A DNA stretch of 64,000 bases from Aldrovandia affinis (Eukaryota; Chordata; Actinopteri; Notacanthiformes; Halosauridae): contig JAINUG010000031.1 of the NCBI GenBank assembly GCA_029706075.1, positions 1,550,001 to 1,614,000 of the forward strand. The letters are read 5' to 3'. Shown in pieces: positions 34,380-46,629 of this stretch (its first letter is position 1; each line of letters begins with the position of its first letter). Made by a program: the position numbers and the translations under genes. Below the pieces are notes generated by a model. The model was not told where the DNA came from, did no database searches, and was given only the letters and a program-made list of their open reading frames with translations.

Positions 34380-37300
34380 TTTTTTTTTTTGAGGGCCACT
34401 ATCCAAGCATCTTAGCTTCATTAAAGAGTAACTGAAACATTTTGAAGATGCCGTGTGACGCTGCCCAGTGCTATTCTGGACATTTATTTTACGAAGATAG
34501 ATTTGAATCCTGGATTCGCACAGTTCTCTCTGGCGAGGCGGTGCATGTCACTGTTGGCTGCCGTGTTGATTTTCTTTTTTCACAAGCGTTCGTCTGCATA
34601 GAGACGCTCTGTTGAATAGAAGCCGGGTGAAGTCGGTTGGCATCTTCATTCGCTGCGTGTCGCTACGCTCTCTCCCGTCAGAGGTGGTGCTTCGTGATGA
34701 ATCGCTCCCGAGCTCCTGTAATTAGAGTTCCCCTTCAAGTGTGTCAAGTGCAGGAAAGGCGACGTGCACATTCACACACCATTGAGGCACTTTCTTGAAT
34801 CAGACGGATCCATATTCATGCTCACGTGAAACTGAAAGCTAGTCCCATGCAAGCTGGTTAATTTTGCTTTGAAAAAGATGCATGTTCTATACATCAGTAA
34901 GTAATATCTATTTTGTTCTAGCCTGTATTCAATTCTATCATGGTAAAGCAATGTTCCTTTGTTGTCTTTGAGGGGGAATTGAACACAGTCTTTTTGATGT
35001 GACTCCAGGCCCCCTCTCCATCTAGTCTCACTCCCCCTTCACTTCCCCCTCTCCCTCTTCCCCTTCAATCCCCACCCCTTTCTCTTCCACTCCCATGACC
35101 CCCACCCCCCACCCCCATTCCCTCTGCCTGCCTTCTTGTTAGAAACTCAGAGCAGAAAGTCAAGAGAGCTGTGAGTCTCGGTTAACGGTTTAATCAGGGG
35201 TCAGCCTTCATCATTTTGCTTCCTTCGAGTGTATTTCCTGCAACTCCATAGCTTACACTGACAACTTACATTCTAAGCATGCTGTGCACCAATTGTATTC
35301 CTACCACCCTGCTCCTTCTTCGTGTGTTTCTCTAATTATCTCCCTTTCCCTGTCTCTGTCTTCTGCTCTCCAGTGTACTATCTCCCCTTTCTTGTTCTTC
35401 CTCTAGCTGTATGCACACGTATTGCACAGCACGTAAGAATCTAATGTGAAGGCTGTCTGCTCTCAGGCAGTTTAAATCTCTCCATAATGGAGCCCAAGGC
35501 TATCTGAAATTGAGTGTGAAGACTGCATCAAGGTCATTTACTCCACCCACCTGCAAGAGTGATGGATGTGTTTTATGATAGCTCCATTTGGTCGTCATGT
35601 GTGGGGAATGCGTGTGTCTTGTGGCAGAACTGAACGCAGGGAACATCTTCATCCCGAGAGAGACTAATCCCAGGGAGATTCCACGGGCGTCTCCGAAACT
35701 GGGCAGAGAGACTCCGGCAGCCCTCGGAGAGGATGCTCGGAGCAGGAATCTTTCCTGGAATGCGGAAGGAGCGACGCTCTTTTTCCACGAGAGCGTTTCC
35801 ATGTCGCACTCTCCTCCGTGTGAATAGATTGATGAGGTAAGGGGGAGAAAGGCATTGATTGGCAGAGTGATTGCCAATCTTCTGTCAATGTCCTAATCGG
35901 CAGCATTGACTGTACCTCTTCAACGCTGTGCACATTGCAACAGCTGGATCCACTCTAAACACACCATAAACATAATCCATACTTGGCTGAAACCTTCCCC
36001 CAGAGGCCATGATTTATAATCCAGTGGATTGTCTGCACTTGTGGGAATTACTATATAAGAACACTACAGAACACTGGAACCGCCTATCCCATCATTTCAC
36101 TGCTAAGATAGGGCAGTTGCTTACGCACAGCTACCAGAAATACATCGCTGCGGTTTGCTGTTGTTGCTGTTGCTATTTTATATATTTTTGTGAAATCTAT
36201 AGGCTGTTGGCTATTGTGCATGCCGCTACAAAATAAATCTGCTCTGACAAAGTGTTATTTTATATTGGAAAACATGTTTGGACCCTTGAGCAGGTGACTT
36301 GGCCTCAGACTGTGTATAGTGTAAAATAATAAGCAAGATCTGTTACAATTAATTAGTTGCGCTACGCAAATAAGCCGATAACCACGGGTAATATCACCTT
36401 TTGGCTAAAGCAGCAGTAAATCAATGCATCTATCGTCATACATGGCTTTGTGATTTTGATACATTGTTACAACCCAGGAGGCTGGCTGCCTCTCTGTGTT
36501 CGGTACACACGCCCTGCTGGATTTGGTGTCGGCAGGCATGTGTGAAGTCGGCCCTGTAATCATGCAGGAGCACAGAATTTTCCCCTACTGCTGCGTAGAC
36601 TGGTGGAGCCAGCCACACACACTAACACACACACACACACCCACACACACACTCTCACTCACTCACGCGCACACACAGCTTGCCAGCTCTTTGCAGAATA
36701 ATCTCCCTTCCTGAAGATTTGGCAAGCCTTCCCTTGCCTCTCCTTATCGCGGCTCACTCGTCAGTGTGTAAGCAGAGGCTGCTTTCCTGCCAGCTCCACA
36801 GCCTCGGCGCATGGGCCGTAAGCAGCCTCTCTAAACAGGAACAGGCAGGGAGACATTCCCCTGGTGGAGGAAGCCACATCTTTACCCCCCCTCTCTATCT
36901 CTCCCTTTCTCTCTCTCCCCAGACATTTCAAGACATCTCTCACCACCCAACTCCCACAGGCCGTGACCTCAGCTCAGCCCCTCTACACCCACTCCAAGTC
37001 CCATTCACTCAAAAAGGCATTGTGATGTAAATTGAAGTGTGTGTGCTTGCGTGCGTGCGTGCGTGTCTGACTGCGTGTGCGTGTGCTTGAGAGCGAGTGT
37101 TTTACATTCGAAATGAATATGGATGGCAGGCCATCAAGGGCAGATTCATCAGACCTGTCTTCATCTGAGGCATCTAGTCATAGCCTGTGTATTAGAAAGT
37201 GAGTCAATGGGAATTTGTTGCAAAAGGGAAAAAGTGATGCAGTCAGCACAATTTTTGTCACCTAGCCTCAAACCTGCAGTCCTGATCATCTATCATTCCG

Positions 37301-40300
37301 CTTTCTGTTCACTTGCTCCGAGAGACAAGTCCCACCCACTGCCCCAAGCAACACTCAATGAGTGAAAGCAAGTCAAACACTGGCATATTCAAAGACATCA
37401 ACAAGAAATCCAGGATGAAAACCTAAGGCTAGACCTGCAAGGTCAGAGGTCAAGCAACGCAGATCACTTTCAATTATAACAGAGGGCAAAACCGCGTTGA
37501 GACAAGGTTTTCATCAAACGAGAACTTGCACTTGATCTCTCGTTCGGGGAATGCAGTGCAACAGCAGGTCTTTTAAATAAAACATCTGGGGGGGAATTCT
37601 GCTGTCACAGTAAAGCAAAGAGAAGAGTAAAGGTTCTGTTTGAGCATTGTTTGCTCTTTACTTGTGTGACAGTGTCTTATTGATCAGGGACCTCATCGGG
37701 GAGCTTCTTGAAAGATGTTGATTAATCAGCAGCTTCACTTACAGTAGGCTTGCTGATCTGTTTCTGACCTCATCTGTTCCTGCCCCTGGCCCTACGACTG
37801 CCTCCGGCTCTCTTACCCCCTGCCCCTACTACTGCCTCTGTCTGTATTAGCCCCCTGCCCCTCCCGCTTTCTACATCCCCTTTTGAGATTTCCCTTACAT
37901 ACTTCATCACAGGTAGGTTAAAACACCATATAATGTGCAATCAAGAGACTTCACTTAAGGGTTTTGAAAGAGGACTTAATTTGTTATCAATCTCTCTCCG
38001 GGGTGGAGTAAAAAAAGAGAAAATGATGGCTTTGGCAATTGTGATAATAGAGGAACTAAGTGGATTGATCGACTTTTTTTCCAAATGGTCATGATGTCAT
38101 TTAACGTGGAATGAGAGAGTGGAATGTTTAAATCTCACAGCGAACTGAAGTAAGAATTACAGAGAGACGGAGACGTCAGCATTGTATTTCCTCCAGTCTC
38201 TTAGTCCCTACCACATTCTGATATTTCTTATCAGGCTGTATTTATAAAAGTGCACTTAATTTTTCACAGACGAGCCTCTACTCTGCACTGGTTTTTAAGT
38301 CATTTAATCGGGAGAGCTTAAGCCACTCTAACAATACAGTCTCTGTCAATGACAACTTGCTAATCACAGAACATTTTATTTCTGAAAAATCGAAATTCAG
38401 TCGGAAGTGGTTTTGTCTATCTTATTAAGCCTAAACCAAGGGAGCGTTTGCTTAAGCATTCCTAAAGTCTATTTCCATTTCTGATTTCTAGTATTCTATT
38501 AACAACTTATTTGTCTCGGTGCGGTATTTTGCGTTCTCGGTTAACATTTTCCTTCATCTCTACTAATTCCTCCAATAATTCTATGATTACAATTGCATTA
38601 CTAATCTCTCCTTTACTCAGCTCTGCATTCCGAAAAAGGCATATATTCTGAAATTTCCACACCAGTAAATTTTACATTGGATAATCTTGAAATAAAGATA
38701 AAAATAATATCAGAAACTGATATATTGTCCTGTCAAGAATATTAAAAACAATCCAACCTGACCATATTTATTTACTATGTTACAATCTTGTGTGCAGATC
38801 TCCAGGCAAATTAATTTAATTGTGTTGGCAGTGAAAGTGGATATTGAGTTCACAAGGAAACTTTTAACCACACCATGTTTGGTAGCCAATTGCTGTGGTG
38901 GGTAATTTATGAAAATGTTGGATTGTGTAGTGTGCCTCAGGCCAGACTTTCTGATAAAACCTTAATAATATGTATTGGTGGCTGCACTCGTCAAAACTAG
39001 AGGCCTACCGATCCCAAAGCATGCCGCTCCGAGGTACATAAATGGTTCACAATAGGATTTGGAATTGGGAGTAACGGTTAATGAGCCTGCGTGATTTATG
39101 CTTCACCTCTCTCACAGAGCTGCCCTTGTTCAGGACAGAGGGAGGCCTCGAAGGGATGCAGCACTCACCCTGTGTAGGCTATTCTATGGACCAGACTTGT
39201 GGATTTGGCTGACTAATGGGAATTTCGGTAATGGCAAGCGTTCTGGTATTTTTAAGTGAGCTGCATGCCATTGTCTCGGAAATAGAGTTATGAAAAGTGA
39301 AGTAATCATTTTCGACACAATGAATTAAAACTATAACATAGCCTATACTCACGCAGGTGGAAAGCCTACCTCCTTTCACCACAAATACATACGGTTAATT
39401 TCCTTCCAATGCTTGTACCCTATTTCCAATCCAGGATTAAGCCTGGTCATGCTTAATCTTTCGTCTTAGTCTTTCTTTAAATCTCAGTTAAGGCAGCGGT
39501 TCAAATTGTAACTGAAAAATTGTTTTAAAATAACTTGCATGAATTACTAAATTATTGGTATTACATCTTTATATCTTCATTGGTATTGCATCTCGAGCGG
39601 TCAATTGACTGTACAGGCAATCACAACAAGTTTAGCTAGTTTGAATTTGAGACCATCAGTAGATTTCAAATCACACTGAGTTCCTGGTTAGGTGGAGGCG
39701 CGATGGTGTAGTCTAAATAGTCATTTGTTGTGAAAGCAGTTCTGGGGATTGGAAATGGCAGGGTCAAAAATATTAAAGAGCATTAGGGCATAACAAAAAA
39801 CATATACGTTTTCTGAAATGAAGATTGTTTGACAGTTGGTTGTGTATAACGGCCCGTGTGACGCTTATCAGTTCAGTTTTCAGTTCCAACCACAAGTTTA
39901 TTCAATGCACATTTATGCATTTTTTTCTGATTTGACTGGCTTTGTTTGAAACATAAAAATGTTAATGTTTATGTGAGTAGGAGCATTACAAGGGCTCATA
40001 ACGCCATGACCAAATCTTGTTCTGCCTATTCCTATTCTGTTCTGTAATATATGTATTTTAAATTATTTTTCATTTTGTTTTCATACAAACTGTCAATTCA
40101 TAAACGAAAAACAAACCCACTGTAATCGCTCAAATTTGTACATTGATTTTCCCTCTATTGGTCACCATTGTCGTTTGTCTTGAAAACTAAGTCTGCGTGG
40201 ATAGCATCAATGTAAAGCTGAGTGCTGGTGTTCTGAAAGGGAACATTGTGATTGGTCTTCAGACCTTAACAATCATTGTACCTCAAGGTTTTATTCTCCT

Positions 40301-42299
40301 AATGGTTCAGTGAAGATGAGGGGTGCCTTTGCTGCTGCTGTGATTGCGAATGGCTCGGTTCACGGGACCATTCTTGCTTCTTTTCAGATATTGTGGAATA
40401 TGTATGCTGTTGTTTTGTGCTTTCTTCATAAAGTCCACCATTTTATTTTCTCACCACCTTCTTGTAAATTAATTTGAGTGTATATTGAAATGACTATGCA
40501 CTAATGAATGATATTGAAACCACACCATTATTATTTCACTGAAGAATAGTTATGTTGTAATAATTGTGTTGTTATTCTAAAAAGTACACAGAAGCCAGAC
40601 TTCTCAATTGTGTGTTTAATGTCAGTTGACTTTCCTCAGCCTTACTTTTTCAGGATTGTTTTTACATCATGCAGGTGTTGATGCCTTATGTTAGGAATAC
40701 ACCATGGAGGGCTTCTGCAGTTGTATGAAAATAAACCACTACAGGGTGGTATGACGCGGTCCAGAGGCAAAGCATAGTGGCTCCAACCTGAAGTGATTTC
40801 ACTGCACAACTGAATGGTTCATTCTGATTATACCAGGGCTACTTGCAACAGAAATAAATTAACACTAGAATTAAAAGTTGTAGAGCTATGTTTTTGCTGT
40901 TAATGTCTTACTTGTTTGCAGCTATTTTTAGTTGTGAATCAAATGTTAAATTGAAATTGAATGTTGAATGGCTTGTGCATTGATCTGTAACCATGATAAG
41001 ACCATTTTCGCTAATATCACCAGCAAAATATTTGGCAATTACATACTTTGGCATTTACAGATGAATTTGCAATCATTGTGTATTGTCTTGATTATTGTTA
41101 AATCAGCAAAACAAATCCATCACTAATTTTAGTTTGTATTACATTACACATTCAGCAGTAATCTCTGTAATCCCCCTGGTTTGTACTCTCTATTTAACAA
41201 TGCACCATTCATTAAAAATAAAGCATAATGCGGTAATTGGGAGGAGGGAATTGACTGGAAGTTTACGAGCAAGAGTATTAAGCCCACTGTGTCTAAACAA
41301 CACAAGCAGGGAGTAAGCTTTCACATATTGGGCACTATGTCACAGTTGATCACTGTTGGAACATTGGAGTCAGGAAATGTATTGGACATATATTGCCTTA
41401 TTAAAAAGAGATAATAATAAATATGATCTGAGTAAAACTTATTTTACTCATATTTTAAGTGCTACATTCATCAATATTTCAATGCATTGTCTTGACAATT
41501 ACAATATGGATGATTTAGAGACATTCATATTTTCTAAACATATTGCATGTATTCACAGGAAACACAGTAGTTAATAACAAATGAAAGATTACATGACCTG
41601 TAGCCCTGACTATTAGATCCCAACAAAGTATGACGACATTTCAAGTGCAGACGAAATGGTACTTGAATGTCTGGAAATTCATAATTGATAACGGGCTTAC
41701 TTTGTCATATGAAATTTGTATTTCAGATGCAATTTTGTGCTACAGGTATAGCAGTCACCACAGTGATTATGGCTATCAATACTATGTTAGCTCTCGGCGT
41801 TTGCCATGAAATGTCAAGGCGAATGACGGATGCGCCGATGGTAGTCAAATCAATGTTGTGTCTCGAACATTGGTGTTGCAGAACTCCTCTATCCTGAAAA
41901 AAAAATCATTGACATTTGTTGCTAAAACGGATTTGTTGCATATAAATTGTCGATATGTTATGTGATTTGTTTGCTTATTCGAACATGTTTCTGATATAGT
42001 GGCCTAGTTAGCGACAGATTTTGGAAATATTCAGCCTCGTGTCCCAAAATGACCTCACCCCCATCCCGATTAATATGTGAGACAGCATTGAAAACGCTGT
42101 TGTTAGTTAGAAAGCGAATCGTCTCTGCGGGATGATGCCACTGAACCAAAATCAGAATATGTTATAATATGTTGTGTTCCCTTTGTACAAAGGTAACACT
42201 AAATCTCTAATGCTTCCTTTTTTACCTTCACAAACGTAAATAACTCGAACGTTATTACAGGCTACCTTTTTCGCTTATGTATTTCAGCAAGACTTTTAA
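34380..42299. other. Intergenic DNA upstream of rybp, free of recognised transposons
   Basis: Only simple repeats are seen: (CA)n at 36617-36675 and GT-rich sequence near 37040-37090. I recognise no transposon, LINE or SINE in about 8 kb, in contrast to the flanks. There are no long open frames. The stretch may hold regulatory DNA for rybp, but that is inference. Confidence 0.5.
36617..36675. repeat. (CA)n microsatellite with CTCA patch
   Basis: CA-rich sequence of about 60 bases within CCAGCCACACACACTAACAC and beyond. Confidence 0.9.
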
Positions 42300-42493
42300 A
42301 CCGAGGTAAGCGGCGATTGGTTGATTCGGAGTCACGTGCACGGTCGCCTTGCCCTGCCTCGAGTCGGTCAGTGAATGTGAGCTTGCCAGGCAGCTTTAGC
42401 AGCGGTTCTATCTGGATCCTCCACACAAGCTATAACAGTTAGTCTACTATTAATTACAGAAACCTTTTTCTTCTTTTGAAGACATTTTTGACC
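42300..42493 (+). promoter_or_regulatory. rybp: rybp promoter and 5' UTR region
   Basis: An inverted CCAAT box (ATTGG, 42316-42320) and an E-box (CACGTG, 42333-42338) lie 150-180 bases before the start codon. CG dinucleotides are locally enriched and no TATA box is seen. The transcription start is not determined and probably lies between about 42340 and 42440. Confidence 0.5.
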
Positions 42494-42519
42494 ATGGGCG
42501 ACAAGAAAAGCCCAAGCAG
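42494..42519 (+). CDS. rybp: RYBP, RING1 and YY1 binding protein, exon 1 (coding part)
   Basis: RYBP is a subunit of variant Polycomb repressive complex 1. It binds RING1B and ubiquitinated H2A. The exon encodes MGDKKSPSR and ends CAAGCAG before the donor GTACTA, splitting the arginine codon after two bases. The ATG sits in a strong context (GACCATGG). Human RYBP starts MTMGDKK; here the codon corresponding to the first methionine reads TTG (TTGACCATGGGC), so translation probably starts at the second methionine. Intron 1 is 569 bp. Confidence 0.88.
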
Positions 42520-42849
42520 GTACTAAACCCGTCTAGCTCAGGTTGTTTTCTGTCCAATTATGAACATTCTGGAAGGATTTCTTGCCGTTTTGGGGGTGAT
42601 ATTCGGATGCTTTCTCGAGGAGTGTTTTCTCCCTTTTCAGTTTGTATGCCAGGGCTAGAATAGTGCAGCTATGGCGGCTTGTCTCGCTCTCTCGCTACTC
42701 TCGAGTCACTTTCAGACAAAGGGAAATTTACAGGGGATACGCCTGGCGCTTTTCGGAACTGCAGTTTTGTTACAGAATAACTCGATTGAAGTTCAGTGTG
42801 GAATGGACATTTTCGACGTTCGATAAGCGAACGTCTTTATTACATGGAC

Positions 42850-43870
42850 ATGGGTAGCTGGCTAGCTTGTCTACAGAGGGTAGCCAAGAAAATCCAGCTA
42901 TGGGTTTGCCAGCGAGCTTGGTCGCTAGCTAGCCAGCTAGCTACATAGCTAATTTGACTATCTTGTTAATTCGATTTTTCCCCCTGACAGTTCGTGTCTA
43001 TGGATTATAGAGGTGCATTTGACGTTAGATATGGTTAGGTGTAATGTAATAAACGCTGTTTTGACGATTATTTTGTTAAATTCCTAAGGCCAAAAAGACA
43101 AGCCAAACCCACGGCAGACGACGGCTTTTGGGATTGTAGTGTCTGCACCTTCAAAAACAGTGCCGAAGCTTTCAAATGCAGCATCTGTGATGTGCGGAAG
43201 GGCACATCGACAAGGTATGGCTGTTTTCTTTGCTTCCTGGAAATTTGGTGTGCTTTTTTTTTTCTTCCATTTCATGTTTGTTTTTTCCTCGCAGTCCGCT
43301 CTGGCGACTGCTAGCCAGCTGGCTACCCTACGTAGCTGGGGATTCTGGCTAGCGAACGCAGCAAGCTATAGCAATGCGAGATTTTGACTTGTTGATTTAC
43401 GAGATTGCAGACATGCAGCACAGTAGCTGACTTGCTAGCCAGCGTGCTAGTGTTATGCATAATCTAGTCAACACGCTCCAGTGCAAATTAGCGAGGTGTC
43501 AAGATAGCCAGCCAATTGGCAATATTTTCACATCTCCCTATGCAGCCAGTTTGCTAGCTAGTAGCTACTCAGCGATTGCGTCTCTAATGTGTAGCTAGAC
43601 GCAATGCCATATAGCCGGCTAGCGAGTTGCAATATTTTCGATTGTTTAGCTTGTTAATATAATGGCCATCGTGTCGATCTGGTAACAAGGGTATGGACCC
43701 TTCAGAATAATACGAAAATGTCATTTTCTTTCGAATGACCTACAATTTATTCAGTAAATTGGCTATCTAGTTAGCTAGCTGCATAGCTCGCAAGCCAACA
43801 CGATCCTAGCTTGCTGTAATGGGGTAACGTTACCTCTCGATTGTGTAGCAATTTAACTAGCTCCCCAGCA
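42850..43870. repeat. GCTAGC-rich clusters around rybp exons 1-2
   Basis: CTAG-based palindromes recur in intron 1 and in the first 650 bases of intron 2. Examples are GTCGCTAGCTAGCCAGCTAG near 42920, GACTGCTAGCCAGCTGGCTA near 43307, TTTGCTAGCTAGTAGCTAC near 43550 and TTAGCTAGCTGCATAGC near 43770. The exon 2 coding sequence itself is free of them. Confidence 0.75.
43089..43214 (+). CDS. rybp: RYBP exon 2, RanBP2-type zinc finger
   Basis: The exon follows the acceptor TTCCTAAG and ends ACAAG before the donor GTATGG. It encodes [15 protein letters not shown], then the zinc finger with Cys pairs in WDCSVC and FKCSIC, then DVRKGTSTR. The W-x-C-x2-C...C-x2-C pattern is the RanBP2/NZF type that binds ubiquitin. 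[12 protein letters not shown] and QAKP agree with RYBP; the paralogue YAF2 has [12 protein letters not shown] at this point. Later exons (the KPRINSQLVAQQ region and the RING1B-binding domain) are not found in the window. Confidence 0.93.
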
Positions 43871-46461
43871 AACTATGAAAAGCAACTTTTCTAACTGTAT
43901 TTATGCGATTTACTACCTCGTATAACCATAAAATATTATAATTGCAAGTTAACAACACCTTGATATAACGTCATATGTTTATGGCTTTTAAGAAGGTGTT
44001 CGGTTATCCATACCCAAACCAAGCAAAATAGAAATTGCTACCTGAAAAAAATATTGCCGGTAGAAAACGAGGCTCGAGCACGTACTCGTTTTTGCACAGA
44101 GCAGCTGCACTGTCTATGTTCCATATTCATGGTCACCTAAAATAGTGATGCCAATTATTGAACTTGTTTCCTTGACTACTGTTGAACACACTCTGTTCTG
44201 TGCCATTGCCTGAAAATGCCACTTACACACAAAGAGATGCTCTCAAGCACCTCAGAAGAGAAAATGTTAAATGGAGGAAGCAAAGGATGGTAGAAACTGG
44301 GAGAAACAAAGAACAAAAGAAAAATGTGATTTATGGACGATCAGTTTTCACAAATGTGTGCTTTGTCTCTAGCTATATTTTCTTCGGAGACCGCAAATGT
44401 CTAAAATTAGGAAACTGATACGCTTTTCTTGTCCTTGAATTATTCACATCCAGCACCTTTGGATCCATAAATGAACTACCTATCATCCCAGATGTATGAA
44501 TGAACCACTCAACCATGAAGTTGATCTTTGAAATCATGTTCTTTCAATAACACACTTGCGGATTGTAGCCCACTTCTCCAATCCCAAGGATTTTGCCTTC
44601 TGTCTATGTGAATCATTTCAGCCAGGGACATCTTCATTTGATTAAGTTCAGTCTGTATTATGTATTTTGTTTTCTCTCTCCGGTAAAGAGTTGGTTTTAG
44701 TCACTATTGGGTACTGTGCCAGTGTATGATGTAATTGTCCTCTTCAATGACAACATGTAAACCTCGACTAAATCTTTCTAGTTTTGGAAAGATTGGTTAC
44801 TAAAGTTATTTTTGTTTTCATGGTAATACTACAGTTATATGATTGTGTCCATTTTTATTTACCTGCAATCAAACTTGCACACAATTGATCGGCAAAACCC
44901 GTTTAGTGTTTGAGGTTAGCGCAAAACCTCTGTTGGGCAAAATTCTGAAAACATTGGACCGACAGCACTTGATGCGTCTGAGAAAATCTCCCATCCTTTT
45001 TTGAGAGCTTCAGTGTGGTTTTGAACATTGTAAAATGCCATAATATAGGCCTGCATAACTCATAAAAATGTGTACAAAGTTTTCAGTTAGTCTGAAAACA
45101 GTGGCAGATATGGCAATTACCGATAATCTATTTAAAATGTTTTTTTGTTGTTGTTGTTTTTTTAAGTACGTTTTGATTTACTGTGTGATGCGATGTCACC
45201 GCTGAGTAATACAAGTCATTAGTAAACCTTTCCGAAAACCCCTCAAATGAACTTTTTTGTTGTGGTTTTAAAATGAGTGTTTGCTAACGCACTTGCCGTG
45301 CAGGGGGGAAATACAGAGGACTTTACCGCTTTTGAAACTGGTTTCTTAATTTGTTGTCTTCTGCTTTTCTTTTGGAAACCAGCTGATTTCCTCAGTGCCG
45401 ACTAGGGAAATGCTGCCAGTTACAGTAATGACAGGATGTGTTGAGTATCGGAGCCCCTTACTCGCATCTACTGGCAACTGTCTAATTTTCTCAGTATGGT
45501 AAATGGAATTTTATGTTACCGCTGAAATGTCTGTCACATTGTCATTTTATCTCAATGGTTAGCCTTTGATTAATGCGACGTTCTTCTCTTATATGAATGC
45601 AGAATCTCATTATGATGAACATTAATTAGCCATCTTGTCTTTTGTGTTTGATGTTTTCCAATCATGAATAAGAAAGCGGCATGCTTTCAGCAAAATGATC
45701 AGCGGAATGTTTTCTCCCCCTCTCCTTTTATTATTGCTTTCTGATTGTGACCGAGCCTGTAGGCTCAGGTAACACATTCGCTTTTTTAATTGTCTTATGT
45801 TTTGTTTTTGTTTAGAGTTTAATTGTTTGATTGGGTTAGGTATAGCTAACTAGGTCTTCCAAGAGTATTCCAGATTGACCTGTGTGGTTATCGATTTTTG
45901 ACAGCTCGTTTTCACCTGATAGTTTGGTCCATCGAAACATTCTGCACATTCAATTGAAGTCAGTAGAGCCGTTTAATTTCTTTCAGGTCCTTAAAGGAAC
46001 TTCCAAACGGAGAAGAGAGCACATTTCTTAAGTGTGTTTTTATATGACTAAAGACTACCTACGTAGGTATTGGATTCAGGAATCAATTACAACTGGCCAC
46101 CACCATTTGATACAAAGTGTTGGACTCTGGTCCTTAGGATTATGTGGCCTGCAGTCCAAGGTTACACACTGCCATGAAGCCAGGAACGTTTTTCAATTAC
46201 TTCACTAATAGTCAATCTGTGTTTAAGAGTAACCAAATTTGCATAGGGTTTATTTTATTTTTCCATTTATGTAGAGTCTATGGATGAGGACATCTGCTAA
46301 GCAAATAAATAATATATTGACTACTCTACTTTGAGTGCCATATTTAGACACCGTTTATTTAGAGCTAACATGGTATTGCCTTGTATTTTTAGTACAGTTG
46401 CTCCCATTCATCCTCACTGGCAAAGGCATCAAAACGATTATTTTTTAAGTGTCAGATAAGG
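43215..46461 (+). other. rybp: rybp intron 2, first part, no other feature
   Basis: The intron begins GTATGG. After the CTAG-rich first 650 bases I recognise no exon, transposon or structured element. The intron runs past the end of the window. Confidence 0.55.
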
Positions 46462-46629
46462 CAGTGGTTTCCAAATCTCTCCGCGGGAACCCCAGCCGGT
46501 CTATGCACCTGATTCAACTAGTTAACTATTTAACAAGCCTTGATTGGTTGAATCAGCTGTGCTGGTGGTGGAATTTAACAAATACATGGATCAGCTGGGG
46601 GGCCCTTAGGAGAGGTTTGGGAACCACTA
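46462..46629. mobile_element. Probable hAT-type MITE
   Basis: The left end reads CAGTGGTTTCCAAATCTCTC. The right end, reverse-complemented, reads AGTGGTTCCCAAACCTCTCC. The interior (168 bp in all) has no coding potential. The flanking 8-mers do not match well, so the target duplication is not confirmed. Confidence 0.75.

Noticed and set aside
43089-43214. Assignment of the zinc-finger exon to yaf2
   Set aside because: The residues [12 protein letters not shown] and QAKP match RYBP; YAF2 has MMCDVRKG and QPKP. Linkage to shq1 also favours rybp.
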